From Chalara sp. BL73 (Eukaryota > Ascomycota > Leotiomycetes > Helotiales): 64,000 nt of DNA. The position numbers and the translations under genes are program-made. The notes beneath the pieces were generated by a model. The model was not told the DNA's origin, did not search any database, and saw only the letters and a list, made by a program, of their open reading frames with translations. Below are positions 22,130 through 33,855 of the stretch, one piece after another; the first letter of the stretch is position 1; each line of letters starts with the position of its first letter. The stretch lies in contig CAKJVC010000242.1 of assembly GCA_918026815.1 (NCBI GenBank), positions 62,001 through 126,000 on the forward strand, given 5' to 3'.

Positions 22130-22671
22130 GCACGGTGGAGGGATGACGATCGCGTGTACAGAGAGTGGGTGGTAGTTTCGAGGCACAGGACAACCCGGGC
22201 ATATGGAAGGCAATCATAGGGGGCCTGCGCTATCTTGCGCGATTTTTCGAATGCAGTGCATGTATATATATGGAAACTTTATGCCGCTTCTTTTATGTAC
22301 TTTTGCTTTCAGTGTTTGTTATGCTGCAAAAGTCTACAACATGCTATGCGAGGCTCGTCCTTTAATCATTCTTAGCATTCTGTCAAATTCCATAAGAGAC
22401 ATGTTTTGGGGCCTTAGCAATATTTCGTCCTCTCAATATGCAGGTCTATGGTGGCTTCACTGGCATCCATTTCAAACACAATTATTATGCGGTCATGAAT
22501 TGCTGATCTTCAGCGAATAAGAGAAACAGGGGAATTGGATGGTTGGATGTGATTCTGGTGTCATTTATAATTTTGGTCTCCGAAACGCCTGGGAATCTAC
22601 TGCAATGCTAAAAGGTCGGAACAAGCCGCCCAGCAACCACCATCTAGGTCACAACCTCATTTCATCCCCCG
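22130..22671. other. intergenic, convergent
   Basis: 3' flank shared by the orphan at 21370-22129 and the minus-strand ARPC4 gene. Nothing else seen. Confidence 0.4.
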
Positions 22672-23389
22672 TTAATCAAACTATAAAAGCATCAGTGTAT
22701 ACGCTAAGAATTTTGCGAAGAATGGGATTCGTACCGGTGTTAGGAAAGACTCAGCAACGAATCTTGCTCTGGCGTTCAACTGCAAACTGTCAGCGACTCC
22801 CTCACAAAATGGCCCATGATAAGACCCACAAATAGCTTCATCTCCGAGATCTCCTTATCAACTTCCTCCATGAATTGTATGATAAAGTCCACCAGCTTAT
22901 GCTTCAACATCTCCTCCGTGTGGAAGTTCGTTATTAAGAAAGAGATATCATATCCCTATTGACATGTAAGCACCTAGTCGTGCCGCACTACCAGCAGCCT
23001 CCCTACCTTGACTGGCTTCCTTCGTAGAATGAAGAATGCTTCCGCTCTCTGTGTCAAAAATCTTGTGAACTTGTGTACCAGGATATGCTCGATCTCATCT
23101 GCTTGCTTGATCTTAATGCTGATGCGCACACTGTTGATGCTTGGCTCAATTAGAACTCTCTCGTTCTCGTTACGGGCCACAGTCAGCGGATTCAACAGAA
23201 CTTCTGGCGAGGTTCGCGCCTCAATCTCGGGCACATTGTGTCTCTCGGAGGTCTGGGATGCGAAGTTGGAGAGGCAGAGTGCGGATGTCAAGGAGGACCG
23301 CACACACTGCAGGTATGGCCGCAAAGATTGGGACTATGTCAGTTAGTATATGGTCGCGGAAATTACAAGAAACAATCTATATATACCAT
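22672..23389 (-). CDS. ARC19: ARPC4, Arp2/3 complex 20-kDa subunit
   Basis: Core subunit of the Arp2/3 actin-nucleating complex, paired with ARPC2 along the mother-filament interface. The minus-strand exons are 23389..23387 (ATG only), 23333..23007, 22955..22830, 22779..22735 and 22680..22672 (TTTGATTAA), giving 169 aa, the usual family length. Blocks include [90 protein letters not shown] and [17 protein letters not shown]. Every junction matches a conserved family position and keeps phase; donors are GTATAT, GTAGGG, GTGGGT and GTACGA. The first coding exon is 3 nt and the last is 9 nt, so automated prediction would probably truncate both ends. It is divergently transcribed from Ubp6, about 300 bp away. 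Confidence 0.93.
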
Positions 23390-23697
23390 GACAGGCAGAA
23401 TCTAGCTTGTATACCCCTCAGTCCGTACGAGGTATTTGAGAGTGAAATGGTTGTCGTTTGCCTTGGTGGGGTCAGGCATCCCAAGGCTACGTAGGCGCTA
23501 GCGTGCCGCATGTTGATCTCCGAATTGCTATTTCATAAACAGTTCACCCTCACAAATTTATATTGCTTAAAAGGTGGCCACGAACTTGAAATAGCACAGC
23601 TGCACCTACCGGGAGCTCGAGACAGACTACAAATTACCCCTGAACGGCCTTTGAGGAATAGGAAATTCATTCCCACCGCTGCTCCAACCCCGCCACC
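23390..23697. promoter_or_regulatory. bidirectional promoter, ARPC4 / Ubp6
   Basis: 308 bp between two divergent start codons. Position only; I do not claim specific factor sites. Confidence 0.5.
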
Positions 23698-25505
23698 ATG
23701 GCTGACCCTATACCAGGTATGCCATAAAGCTCAAGCTAGTTGATAAAATTTAATTGCTTTCTACAGTTATTGTGAAGCATCAAGGCAAAAAATACAATGT
23801 CGACCTCGAACCCTCTTCCCTTGGTGAAGTATTCAAATTTCAACTCTACTCCTTGACTGGCGTCGAGCCAGACCGACAAAAGATTTTAGTAAAGGGCGGC
23901 CAGCTGAAGGATGATACCGATCTATCGAAGCTCGGTGCGAAACCAGGACAGATTTTCACAATGATAGGCACACCTTCAGGTGCCGGTGGCGAACTTACGA
24001 GACCAACAGAAGCTGTAAAGTTTGTGGAGGATATGACAGAGGCAGAGCAAGCACAACAAGTTGGAGCGAGACCGGCTGGATTACAAAACTTGGGGAACAC
24101 ATGTTACCTAAACTCCACTCTGCAGACTTTGAGGTTCGTTCCTGAGCTCAACGATGCTTTAGTCAAATATACGCCAGCGCCTGGCTCGCAAACCACTGGC
24201 AATACCCTTGGAATTCCCAGCATGCTTGGTAACAGTCTGGGTTCTTCTGCAGACCTTACGGCTTCATTACGGGACTTATATAAGCAAATGTCGCAGACTC
24301 AAGAAGGCTTCCCGCCTTTAGCTTTCCTTAACGTGCTTCGGATGGTACACCCACAGTTTGCTGAACGGGCTAAGAACGGTCATGGTTATGCCCAGCAAGA
24401 TGCAGAAGAAGCTTGGTCTCAGATTATTTCCCAGTTGCGCCAAAAATTGAAGATTAAGGGCTCTGGGCAAGCTAGTGCTGATGGTTCTTCCACATCACAA
24501 GATGTATCTTTCATTGATCAATATTTAGCTGGGAACTTCGAATCGGCCATTGAATGTGATGAGCAGGCTGCAAAGGATGCCGGCGAGGAGCCTATTAATA
24601 GCAGTGACGCATTCTTGAAGCTGGATTGTCACATTAGCGCCACAACCAATCATTTGAGAGACGGTATTCTTGCTGGCTTGGAAGAGAAAATCGAGAAGCA
24701 ATCACCAGTGCTTGGTCGAGACGCTGTCTACACCAAGAAGTCGAAGATCTCCCGATTACCAAAATACCTCACAGTGCATTTCGTTCGTTTCTTCTGGAAG
24801 CGTGAGGCTCAAAAGAAAGCAAAAATAATGCGAAAGGTTACCTTCCCTGATGAGCTCGATGTTTCCGAGTTCTGCACGGATGAGCTTCGAAAATTGATTG
24901 TTCCAGTTAGAGACAAGGTCAGAGATATCCGGAAAGAGGAAGAGGATATCGAGCGGGCTCGAAAACGCCAAAAGCGCATTCATGACAAGCAGGTAGCTGA
25001 CGAAAAGGCCGGGCTTGTTGACGTCGTCTCTGAATCTGCCAAGGACGAGAAAAAAGTTGAGAAGAAAGATGGAAAAGGTGCTGACGGTGATACTGCTATG
25101 GAGGACGTTGTCTATAAGACCGATGCTGAGCACGAAGCTGAAAAGGCCGCAGCAATCTTAGAGGCAAAGAGGGAGCTTCTTGCTTTAGTTGATCCCAAGC
25201 TTGCTAGTGACGAAGGATCAAATAAAACTGGTCTGTATCAACTGCGTGGCATTGTCACTCATCAAGGCGCTAGTGCTGACAGTGGTCACTATACTTCCTA
25301 TGTCAAGAAGCCAGGTCCACTTGATCCAAAGACTGGAAAGCGAGGTGAAGAGGATGGCAAGTGGTGGTGGTTCAACGATGATAAGGTATCGGAGGTTGAG
25401 GCAGAGAAGATCCTCACACTGTCCGGCGGTGGAGAGTCGCACTCTGCTCTTATCCTACTATATCGTGCGATCGACATTCCCACTACAGAAGAAGTGGCCC
25501 AATAG
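23698..25505 (+). CDS. UBP6: Ubp6/USP14, proteasome-associated ubiquitin hydrolase
   Basis: Cysteine deubiquitinase that docks on the 26S proteasome base and trims ubiquitin chains from substrates. Exons 23698..23716 and 23767..25505 give 585 aa. The ATG lies in a strong context (CCACCATGG), and the 50-nt intron after MADPIP joins to VIVKHQGKKY in phase. Residues about 7-80 are the ubiquitin-like domain (LKDDTDLSKLGAKPGQ). The catalytic domain has the Cys box GLQNLGNTCYLNSTLQTL (Cys119), the QQDAEE segment, and the His box GASADSGHYTSYVKKP (His514), followed by WWWFNDDKVSEV. A charged Lys/Glu-rich insert (about residues 395-455) separates catalytic blocks, as in other fungal Ubp6 proteins. 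Confidence 0.95.
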
Positions 25506-26909
25506 TTGGCAAGCTGTATGAGGAGCTAGACTAATGCATGATATGGCGTTTCGTGCCTGGCGAGAATTAGCAGAAAAGAAAAGAAAAGTCGCATAGGAGT
25601 GGGCTTGGCTAGCTCAATTAAAGACCGTTAGACTAATGTTTTATGCTACCATGCACACAATGCCCGAATTTGCTACACCTACTGTCCGCCACTATCATTC
25701 AAGGCTATGTTAGTCTTGTGTAGGTCATAAGGCTAAGTGGTCAACGAATTGCACTTGCCCTACCGTACTCAGAAGCAGTGTTCTTCCATTTGTTGCTTGT
25801 CTACCAAGTCATTTCTTACTTTTCTAGGCTCATCATTAAGAGGCGTCATTTTAACATATTGAGAAACCAAATGTATAAGCAAAGCCCACCCTCCACAAGA
25901 AACAGTGCACGTTTTGACTACAAGGTCGAGGAACGACGTAAGGTCCTGGAGTGTCTCCTTTAACTAAGCACGGAGGTCTTTTGTCTCGTGGTAATAACAC
26001 CTACTAACGTTTTCGAGGCTTCCCAAACCCTCGCTTAATAGTGAGGTCAGGGGACAAGGCATTGCCACATCAGCTATACATCACCACTACAACAGCTTTA
26101 TCTCCTGTTAGAGGGAAGGATCTTCATGAAGTTGTACAATAATGTCACAAGGGAACATCAAAGGTTGAATCGTTTCCGTAATATGTTTAGTTAGTTCCGA
26201 GCTTACTGTAGTACAAGAGCTGAAAAAGTAGCGCTTGGCATGTACTCGGAGTTCTTGAGACCCGGTTGTACTGCTTACCATATTTTATAGTCTCTTGCGA
26301 ATGCAGTGGCTTCTTATCCAATAGTTTTGGTACACCATTAACAGCCCCTCATATCGAAAATCCTACTTACGTCTATTACGCCGACGCACTGGCTCCTCGA
26401 AACAATACTTGTATGCACATCACTAGAACATGCTCTCCTGGCTTTGGTAGCCTTTGAAGTTACTAGCTGACTCGCTTACCGTTCGCCACCCTTTTCTGGC
26501 ATGTCCTCAGGAATGTCACTAAATTGGGTTTCCACAAGTATTGTTCTCGACCTTCCATTGCCATGCGCAATGCCCTTAGCTGTATCGTCAAATAAGATTT
26601 CTGCAATAAGAATGTGGCGCCGTCGTAATCTGCGCCGCTCATGGCTTTCGTATGTTTTTATGTTACCGTTGATCTTCTTGTGGATCGGGATCCGTCTGAC
26701 AGCTGCCGGAAGTACGCCTCAATTCAAGTTACACTACATATCAGTCCAATGCTTCCAGAAACGCTCGATTCCCTGATCACTTATGTCCTTCCACTCTATT
26801 CCTCGTTTATGGCTTCGGCCTTTCTCCCATCTATGAAACCCGAACTATCAGTAGGAATAGTACTCCAGAGCCCTAAATACGTTCATGTATCTCGTAGCGC
26901 GGTGCCGCT
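25506..26909. other. intergenic
   Basis: 1.4 kb with only short frames and no RNA gene that I can see. The right end is the putative promoter of the rhodopsin-like gene. Confidence 0.4.
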
Positions 26910-28442
26910 ATGGCTACCATCAACAAAAATATTACGAACCTCTCTCCTGAGCAACTTCAGCAGTTCTTCGCCAACACACCGTCACTACCTGCCCCTAATG
27001 GCACGATTTCCAATTTCATCGACCCTCCGAGTAGGGCATTAATGCAAATCAGTGTCACATCGCCGTTGTTCGGGATTATGCTTCTTTTTGCGCTGAATAG
27101 GCTATATGTAAAGCTTTATTTGGTGAGGAAAGTGACCTGGGACGATTGTATGTATTTGGTTGAATATGGAGATTTTGCAGTACTGAAAATGTATCTAGCC
27201 ACATTATTACTTGGAACAGTACGATCAGAATACCTTCTCTACCTTACAAGGATGCAAGCTCATAAGGTTTAGATCAGTGCTATAGCATACTATGCAGCAA
27301 GTGTTCGAGGTAGACTCCATACAAGATCTTGACCCTCGAGACCATAGCTAATCCAAACACAGGAGCGAAATATGGGCGTTTCGGTATCCACGAATGGGAC
27401 AGCAGCTTTCTCCAGCTTTCAAGGATGGATTGCCTCATAGTACGAAGTTTTCACTTTTAATCTTCCTCCCAAAAGAGCACGACTAATATTACACTTTCCA
27501 GCCGTCATATATCGTTACAGTCTTAGGACCGTTCACGTTCTTTTTCCTCAAAATGACCTTCTTTCTACTATATCTACAGATTTTTGACCGTCTGAAATGC
27601 ATAAAAGCCGCTTCCTGGGTCGGCCTGGCAGCAACCGCCATCTCCTACTCCATTCTCTCCATTTGGGTCTTCAACTACGCGACCCCGCGGCCAGGAGAAT
27701 CATGGCTGGGAAGAGTCACCTCCTCGCAAGAGCAAACGCAGAAAATCGTCGTTCCGCAGGCGATCATCGGGCTAATTATCGATTTATATATCCTGATTCT
27801 GCCGATGATTGGCGTGCAGCGGTTGCAGATGAGCCCGAAGAAGAAAAATGGCGTGCGTTTAATTTTCTTGTCTGGGTTGATGTACGTCGTACCCTTCTCT
27901 CATGATTAGATACTATGATGAAGGCTGATTCGTGCAGGGCATGCGTATGCTCAGCATGCAGTATTTACTATAGGGATCGACTCATCCACACTACGTACGG
28001 CCTCTGGGAGATCTCGCCGGTGATCATAACCACTTCTTATGAGATGTTCATTGGTATCATCTGCGCCTGCATGCCGTCGGCTGCCCTCGCCGTGCGGCAT
28101 GAGCGATCCGTTTTCTACCGCTTCACGAAGAGTTTCTCTAGCTCCTCAAACAATTCTAACTCGCATTTAGCATTCAAATATACGGCGCAAACGGTGACCC
28201 ATCCCAAGAGTCATGTCCATATAATGACGAATAATGATAGCGATCCCGAGGCGTTGTTGGCGAAGGATAGGAAAAATAGGCAGTACTATAATCTGGAGGT
28301 GTTGAGGGGTGATGAACAATGGATGGATGGACGAAATGGAATCAACACGGTCGTGGAGGGTGGGGGAGATGGGAAAATGGAAAACCATAGGGGGATCCGA
28401 ATGCAGAGGGAGTTTGATGTTGATGTTCAGCAGATGGTCTGA
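26910..28442 (+). CDS. fungal rhodopsin-like integral membrane protein
   Basis: Seven-helix membrane protein of the fungal rhodopsin-domain family (the PTH11-like/SAT4 group), usually of unknown ligand. It starts MATINKNITNLSPEQ and has the family N-terminal cue NFIDPPSRALMQISV, then FGIMLLFALNRLYVKL and VTWDD. Resolved exons: 27363..27439 (AKYGRFGIHEWD), 27502..27881 (PSYIVTVLGPFTFFFLKMTF, ATPRPGESW, LIIDLYILILPMIGVQRLQM) and 27938..28442 (ACVCSACSIYYRDRL, EMFIGIICACMPSAAL, Asp/Asn-rich tail). The stretch 27147-27309 must hold another exon (ISAIAYYAASVRG ends at 27309), but a TAG at 27270-27272 stands directly before ISAIAYY. I could not find a fully convincing donor/acceptor pair: either the intron is unusual or the gene is damaged here. 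Confidence 0.75.
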
Positions 28443-29358
28443 GTCAACTGTACTATGCTAGCGCAACTATAGCGTCGATACAGCGTTTGTCCTAAAAGTA
28501 GTGAAGTGTTCTATTTATACCTTGTGGAATCATTGATGCTTTCAATATCAATATATTCTATATGCCTAGCTCTCACGAATAAAATCGTGTCCTGACTAAA
28601 GTGTACTAGAGTAGAAGTCAGATCTCAACAGCCGCTGTTTTCCCTTCTCCTATGGCCTCTGGAAGAGCAAAATCTTTATCCCGAACAAGTAAATCTTAGG
28701 ATAACCAATCCACTGTATTTATGTCATCTTCAGAACCCGCCTCCACCTCAGCTCCCACAGTGTCCTCTCCAGCCAAGAAGCTCGGGAAAGGGAAGTGATC
28801 AGCTCGTATCTGCATCATAGCGAGAAAGCGATCGTCGCTTACCATGCATAAGGGAACGAATAAATATGGTGTATATGAAATTTTGAACGTATTTTATAGG
28901 TTTTCTTATCTGTGTATTGTGGAGAACATTGTATGGAGGCCTGATGACAATAAGGAGTCATCCGATGGACTTCCGCGATTACGGCCCGAGCCGCTCCCGC
29001 AATTGCCGGTCGCCTAAAATAGGGGTAGTATTGGGATAATCATTGTATTTTAAAGACACTCAAGTGGACTTGATTTCCATAACGTCTTCTACTAAGATAT
29101 ATTTGATACGCTTAATCCATAGGTAGCAATTCGTTACTGCGTACAACCCATAGAATGCATCGAATATCAGCAATTCTCAACCTCTTATGTTATGGTTGAC
29201 AAATCTTTACAATATCTGGTAAGATTTATGTTATCCCGTTGTCTAAGCCCATGGTCTTTTCCGGTCCCTTCCCAAAAATTATATCGTGTCTACATAATCT
29301 AGCGCATAACTCTACATCTAATCATTTACATAATAATGCTCGCCTACAAAAACAAATA
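28443..29358. other. intergenic, convergent
   Basis: 3' flanks of the rhodopsin-like gene and the minus-strand acetyltransferase. Nothing else seen. Confidence 0.4.
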
Positions 29359-30414
29359 TCATGATCCGAACGCGGCAGCAGGATACTGCCTCTTCTTCTT
29401 CCCCGCTTTACCTTCCATACCGCTTTTTGAGCTACTCCTCGAGGAGGCCGCACTACCATCTGCGCTCTTTAGACCTGGGGGTTTCAGACGCGGGTTTCGA
29501 ATAACATCATCCGGTAAATCATTCCATTCCATATCTGGCCGTCTGTCTTGAAAGGACTTCGCGTGTATTGTAGCATCCGGTCTGGCTTTTATTTCTTCCG
29601 GAACAGAGTCCGATTTCGTTGGAGAAGTACCAGTCTTCTGTTGTGCTGACAAAATCTGGAAATGATCAGAAGGATTTAGTTTCCGTCTCAGAATCCATGC
29701 AGTATCTGGTTTGAGTCGTCGGTAGTAGCCCGCAATTATTTGTTCATCTCGTTTGAAACCACGCCCAGCATACCATTTTAACGCTTCCTCGCTTTCAGTC
29801 CATGCATGTGCATACAGCTCTCTTATATATAACTCCTTCTGCTCTGTTGCTGCAGTTATGATAGCTTGCAGTGCTTCATTCGCTAAGCCATGCCCTCGAT
29901 ACGGCGACAGAAGTGCTAGAGACTGAAGGTATATATCGAAGCTCCCAGGTATAGGAACTAGGTTGTTCTGGGTGGATTCCGGTGCAAGAGAGGGATCGAG
30001 TCGGCATACAATGCCACCGACTACCTTTGGCTCAGAATTATGTGAGTCGAGCCATAAGATAACGCGAGAGAAATTTGCGGGGGATGGTTCGGAGATCTTG
30101 TGGTAGAAACTGTCAGGGTAGTTCATGGGAAGGAGAAGAGAATTTATGCGGCGCAAAGGTTGAACGTGGTGTGGTTCAATTTTAGATATGCATGCCTGTG
30201 GCGGCAGAGTACTCGATGATCGAGGAACGCCATGCGAAGCTGCTGTAGGAGGCTGTGACAGAGAAAAAGGAGGTGGTGAAGCTGGCGTCCCTGATGGAGC
30301 TGTTGCTGGTGGTGCCGAGTATTGTGGGGTTCGGGGTTGGAAGAACGAGCGTATTGACGGTTGAACGGCACGAGTGTTTATAGATTTGGACGCGCTATTG
30401 GAATTCAAATCCAT
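29359..30414 (-). CDS. GNAT N-acetyltransferase, Naa50-like, with N-terminal PIP box
   Basis: GNAT-fold acetyltransferase resembling Naa50 (NAT13), which acetylates protein N-termini and supports sister-chromatid cohesion in animals. Single exon, 351 aa. The start is the first ATG (MDLNSNSASKS); the frame is open further upstream without an ATG. Residues 18-25 read QPSIRSFF, an exact QxxIxxFF PCNA-interaction motif, followed by about 80 Pro/Ser/Ala-rich residues. The catalytic domain has RRINSLLLPMNYPDSFYHKI (substrate loop), VVGGIVCRL, the acetyl-CoA loop SPYRGHGLANEALQAI, and HAWTESEEALKWYAGRGF. The C-terminal tail is basic (KAGKKKRQ). The PIP box suggests replication-fork recruitment; that is inference. 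It is divergent from Sgf11. Confidence 0.85.
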   Translation of the reverse strand: MDLNSNSASKSINTRAVQPSIRSFFQPRTPQYSAPPATAPSGTPASPPPFSLSQPPTAASHGVPRSSSTLPPQACISKIEPHHVQPLRRINSLLLPMNYPDSFYHKISEPSPANFSRVILWLDSHNSEPKVVGGIVCRLDPSLAPESTQNNLVPIPGSFDIYLQSLALLSPYRGHGLANEALQAIITAATEQKELYIRELYAHAWTESEEALKWYAGRGFKRDEQIIAGYYRRLKPDTAWILRRKLNPSDHFQILSAQQKTGTSPTKSDSVPEEIKARPDATIHAKSFQDRRPDMEWNDLPDDVIRNPRLKPPGLKSADGSAASSRSSSKSGMEGKAGKKKRQYPAAAFGS

Positions 30415-30863
30415 CTTGTGCCAAGGCCAAAGCAATAAGCTCACAGGCAAAGCAAGAAGCTATTCGCAATTCTCCGTATTTTTGTTGACGAGTAAACCAG
30501 CAGAAACCGCAGCAATGCCAAACGACAAGATCCGTAATGGTGACCCGCGCGAAGTGGGTATGAGGGCGGTGAATGGAAGTGGGACATAGCGCAAAACCTT
30601 AAATTCTGCCCAAAATCACCAGTTTCAAGCTGCAGCAAGCTGCAAATGGTCTCCTACCCAAACTATCTTATCGTGCTCATTTCGACCAGAACAACTATGA
30701 TTTCAAGACGCTGCTCGCTTTAAATGTCAAGCATGAACCAGAATTTAATGTTAATCTCTCATCATTAATCCTACAGCCCCATCAAACCTTATATTAATCC
30801 TTCCCCAATTTCTTGACACCCCTACAAATCGTTCTCCAGCCTGGTCTCGAGAGCACACTCAAG
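30415..30863. promoter_or_regulatory. bidirectional promoter, acetyltransferase / Sgf11
   Basis: 449 bp between divergent start codons. No specific site claimed. Confidence 0.45.
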
Positions 30864-32122
30864 ATGGCCGAAGACGATACCTTTGCACCCATCGGCATAG
30901 TGTCTTCTGACCAAGATGGCCCTCCCACTCCGATGCAGCAATTGGTATGTTTTTTAATTAGCAAATTACTTTTGCCTGCTCGGAAACGCATTAGCTGACG
31001 GATACTCAGACAACCGCCGTATTAGAGGATGTTTTCTACAACATCATTCACGATATATGCCTAGAAACTCACCGAGAAGAAAAGCAGGCCCTTGCAAATT
31101 CTGCGGCAATCGAGATCGAGAATCGGGCACGAGATTTGGGGCTGCCGGGGGAAGAGGAGGCCGAGGTCCAGACAGAAGGGGCAGTATACAAAGATGGACA
31201 GGTGCTACTAGTCAAGAATCCTCTGCAAACTTCAACCGAGCTACTATGTCCAAAGTGTTATCTCCCACGACTTCTGCACCCGATCGACGGCAAAGGAGCC
31301 CAAAAGCCGGCGCTTAGTCTCGATAAGTACTGTAAAGCGCGGCCCTTTATAGACAAGCCAGACTACGATATATACGGCCAGACGTTTAAGGAGAACGTAG
31401 GGCGAGGGAAGAAGAGGGTAGAGGTAGAAACAAAGGCACAAGAAAATAATGGAACTCCACCGCCAGACGCACCTCGTCAGAATATCCCATTTCCGCATGC
31501 CAAGTGCAACAACTGTAATAAGCATGTTCTTATTCACAGGATGGTGCGGCACATGAACCGGTGCATTGGAGGAGGTGGCCGGAGTGCTGCAAGATCGGCA
31601 AATATGCAGATACAAAATGGAAGTGATAGTCGGGCTGGAAGTCGAAATGGCACGCCAGTTCCGGGCTCTGGCAATGGGAAGACTAGCCCGAGCAAGCGTT
31701 CTATAGATGAGGACGAAGACTCCGACTCGCCGGTCAAGAAAAAGAAGCTCACTAAGAAGAGCGCAGTGACGAAACTTAAGGCGCCGAAAATGATGAAGTC
31801 TTCCAGCCAACTTTCATCGTCAAAATTGAGCTTCGAGAGCAAAGCGCCGAATTCAGATGATGAGGATGAAGACAACGACGACGATGGAGATGGGGAGTAT
31901 GGCACAACGATATCAGTTGAGCCCAAAAAGAAGGCACAGACCAACAAACTAGTCATAAAGAAGAAGAACTCGTTAAATCTTGGGACGAAGAAGAAGTGGA
32001 AGTACGGCACGGCTTTGCCTCCATTACCCCCGGATGTGGTCAAGATGAGAAGCAATGGGAAAGCTAATGGCGATGGAGACTCTCCTGAATCAAGCCAAAC
32101 TTTGTCATCGCCTAATGAGTGA
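30864..32122 (+). CDS. SGF11: Sgf11, SAGA deubiquitination-module subunit
   Basis: Small zinc-finger subunit that activates Ubp8 in the SAGA DUB module, which removes ubiquitin from histone H2B. Exons 30864..30944 and 31010..32122 give 397 aa. The 65-nt intron has donor GTATGT and acceptor CTCAG, in phase at MQQL-TTAVLED. The N-terminal helix VLEDVFYNIIHDICLETHRE matches the Sgf11 helix that contacts Ubp8 and Sus1. The C2HC finger is KCNNCNKHVL ... RHMNRCIGGGGRSAAR. A further CPKC motif (LLCPKCYLPRLLHP) lies between them. The protein is much longer than yeast Sgf11 (about 100 aa) because of a long Lys/Asp/Glu-rich C-terminal tail (DEDEDNDDDGDGE), as in other filamentous fungi. Confidence 0.85.
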
Positions 32123-33855
32123 TAGTATCTATTGGCTTGATGGTTGGTATGAAAGCAGGGTACGTGAGCTGGGACGAAAGGTAAGATATGGGTTCTTCGA
32201 TTACTAAATGATTCTTGCATGTGCAGGTGGAGCGAGCAAAAACATGCATTAGATGGCGTTCGGCCGGGTTTAGTATGTCGCCTCGCATTGGCAGAGGTAT
32301 TCATATACAACAGGCGTTTTGGCATGGCAGAGAGGCGTTGTATGATAAACCATGCAATAAAATTGCTGTTACTACTTAGAGCGTCCATTATTAAACCCCA
32401 ACCTTAGTTCTACGCTGGGGGACTGGATTATACTGTACACAGTGAAAGCTATCTTCCTCTACCCTCCTGTTCCCGAAACTAAGAAGTAGTCATTCAAGCA
32501 ACCTATGTTGATATACCAACTATCCATACATATGAAGCATATACCTCATGATTAAGCAGAAAGACCACTCGACAGTCTCTTAGCGGTTCACATCCATATA
32601 CCTAGCGTCCTCACGCCTCGGGATAAAAAAACATTCACAGAAAATAAGTCCAGTGGTTAAGCTATCAATCATATTAATATCTAGCCTGAGCATATCCAAC
32701 CAACGTGCTTTCCAGTGACTACATTACCAAACTTACCACAGCCACACCCTCAAATCCAGCACAATCCTAAGAACCTTCATTCCCAATATCAACGTTTTGG
32801 AAGCCCTCCACTATCATCTCACATAAATAAATAAAATCTGAACTCTCATCACGACGAGAACTACTTAAAGTGATCCTTGCACCTAGCCCTTCATCGAGAC
32901 CACAGCTTACGACTAGAGAGCTAGGGTCTCAATCAAGACCTATCTAATGGGAAACGAAAGCCAGCATATCAATATGCTCAACCCGCTACCTTACCGTCTA
33001 AGCAACATTCCTATACCGCCCAGCTGCTGTCCGTATTTTCTTCCTTTTCCATTCGCAATAGCCCCATCCGAGCAGATATCCTCACCTGTTCCCCTCGCTC
33101 ACTAGAAACCCGGCGCCCCCAATCAACAAGAATCCAAGCCAGGAATCTAGCGGTCAGGCAGGCGATATATGGGCTAAACGGTTTAAGCGAGGCGTGTATC
33201 AGCGACGAAGGGGGACTGCCTTCCCAGCGCCAGAAACAAGGCCCTCCGCAAGGGTGGAGATGATTAAGACGCTAGCACGATGCTGGGAGCTGGAAGGACG
33301 AGCAGCTAGGACATGACTTGCTGGGGGTTCTTGGGAGGATGGTACGGTGGCCTTGGTCGGAGAGCACAAGAGTAGATCCTGCTGTCGTATGGATTACTAG
33401 GAAGGGAAATCGTTATGGAGGTTCTTTTTATGAGGTCCGTGGATGCATCTGCAAAACTGCTATCTAAAGATTAAAACGCGTAATCAACCTAAAAGGCAGT
33501 TGTGTTAAGTAATACTGGTATTCCTGGTATATCGTGGTAGCTTGAGCATTGAACTAATAATGCCTTACAAATCCAAATGTATACGTTTATTTGCAGAAAG
33601 CATTGTAGGGAGAACGGTATAATGCAGCACTTGCAAGAAAAGCACAAAGCAGCAAGAAAATATTGTACAAGCTCATCGTTTACTAATTTTAGACGTTTAT
33701 CGCGCTCCTTTGCGCAGAAAAGCCATACTCGGCATCCGTATGATATTCGCCTCCCCGGTAGTCACTATAAAAGTCACAACGCCACGCAATATTATCTTCT
33801 CTCCTCTGTCCTCTATACTTTATTTGCACCAGCCAGAAATCCGAGATCAGGGCAT
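32123..33855. other. intergenic, convergent
   Basis: 1.7 kb, pyrimidine-rich in parts, with no frame that I can support and no RNA gene seen. 3' flanks of Sgf11 and the pyruvate carrier. Confidence 0.4.

Noticed and set aside
26641..27042. 133-codon plus-strand frame
   Set aside because: Overlaps the start of the rhodopsin-like gene in another frame and has no family features.
31534..32388. 284-codon minus-strand frame
   Set aside because: Antisense shadow of the Lys/Glu/Asp-rich Sgf11 tail, giving Phe/Ser/Leu-rich sequence with no domain.
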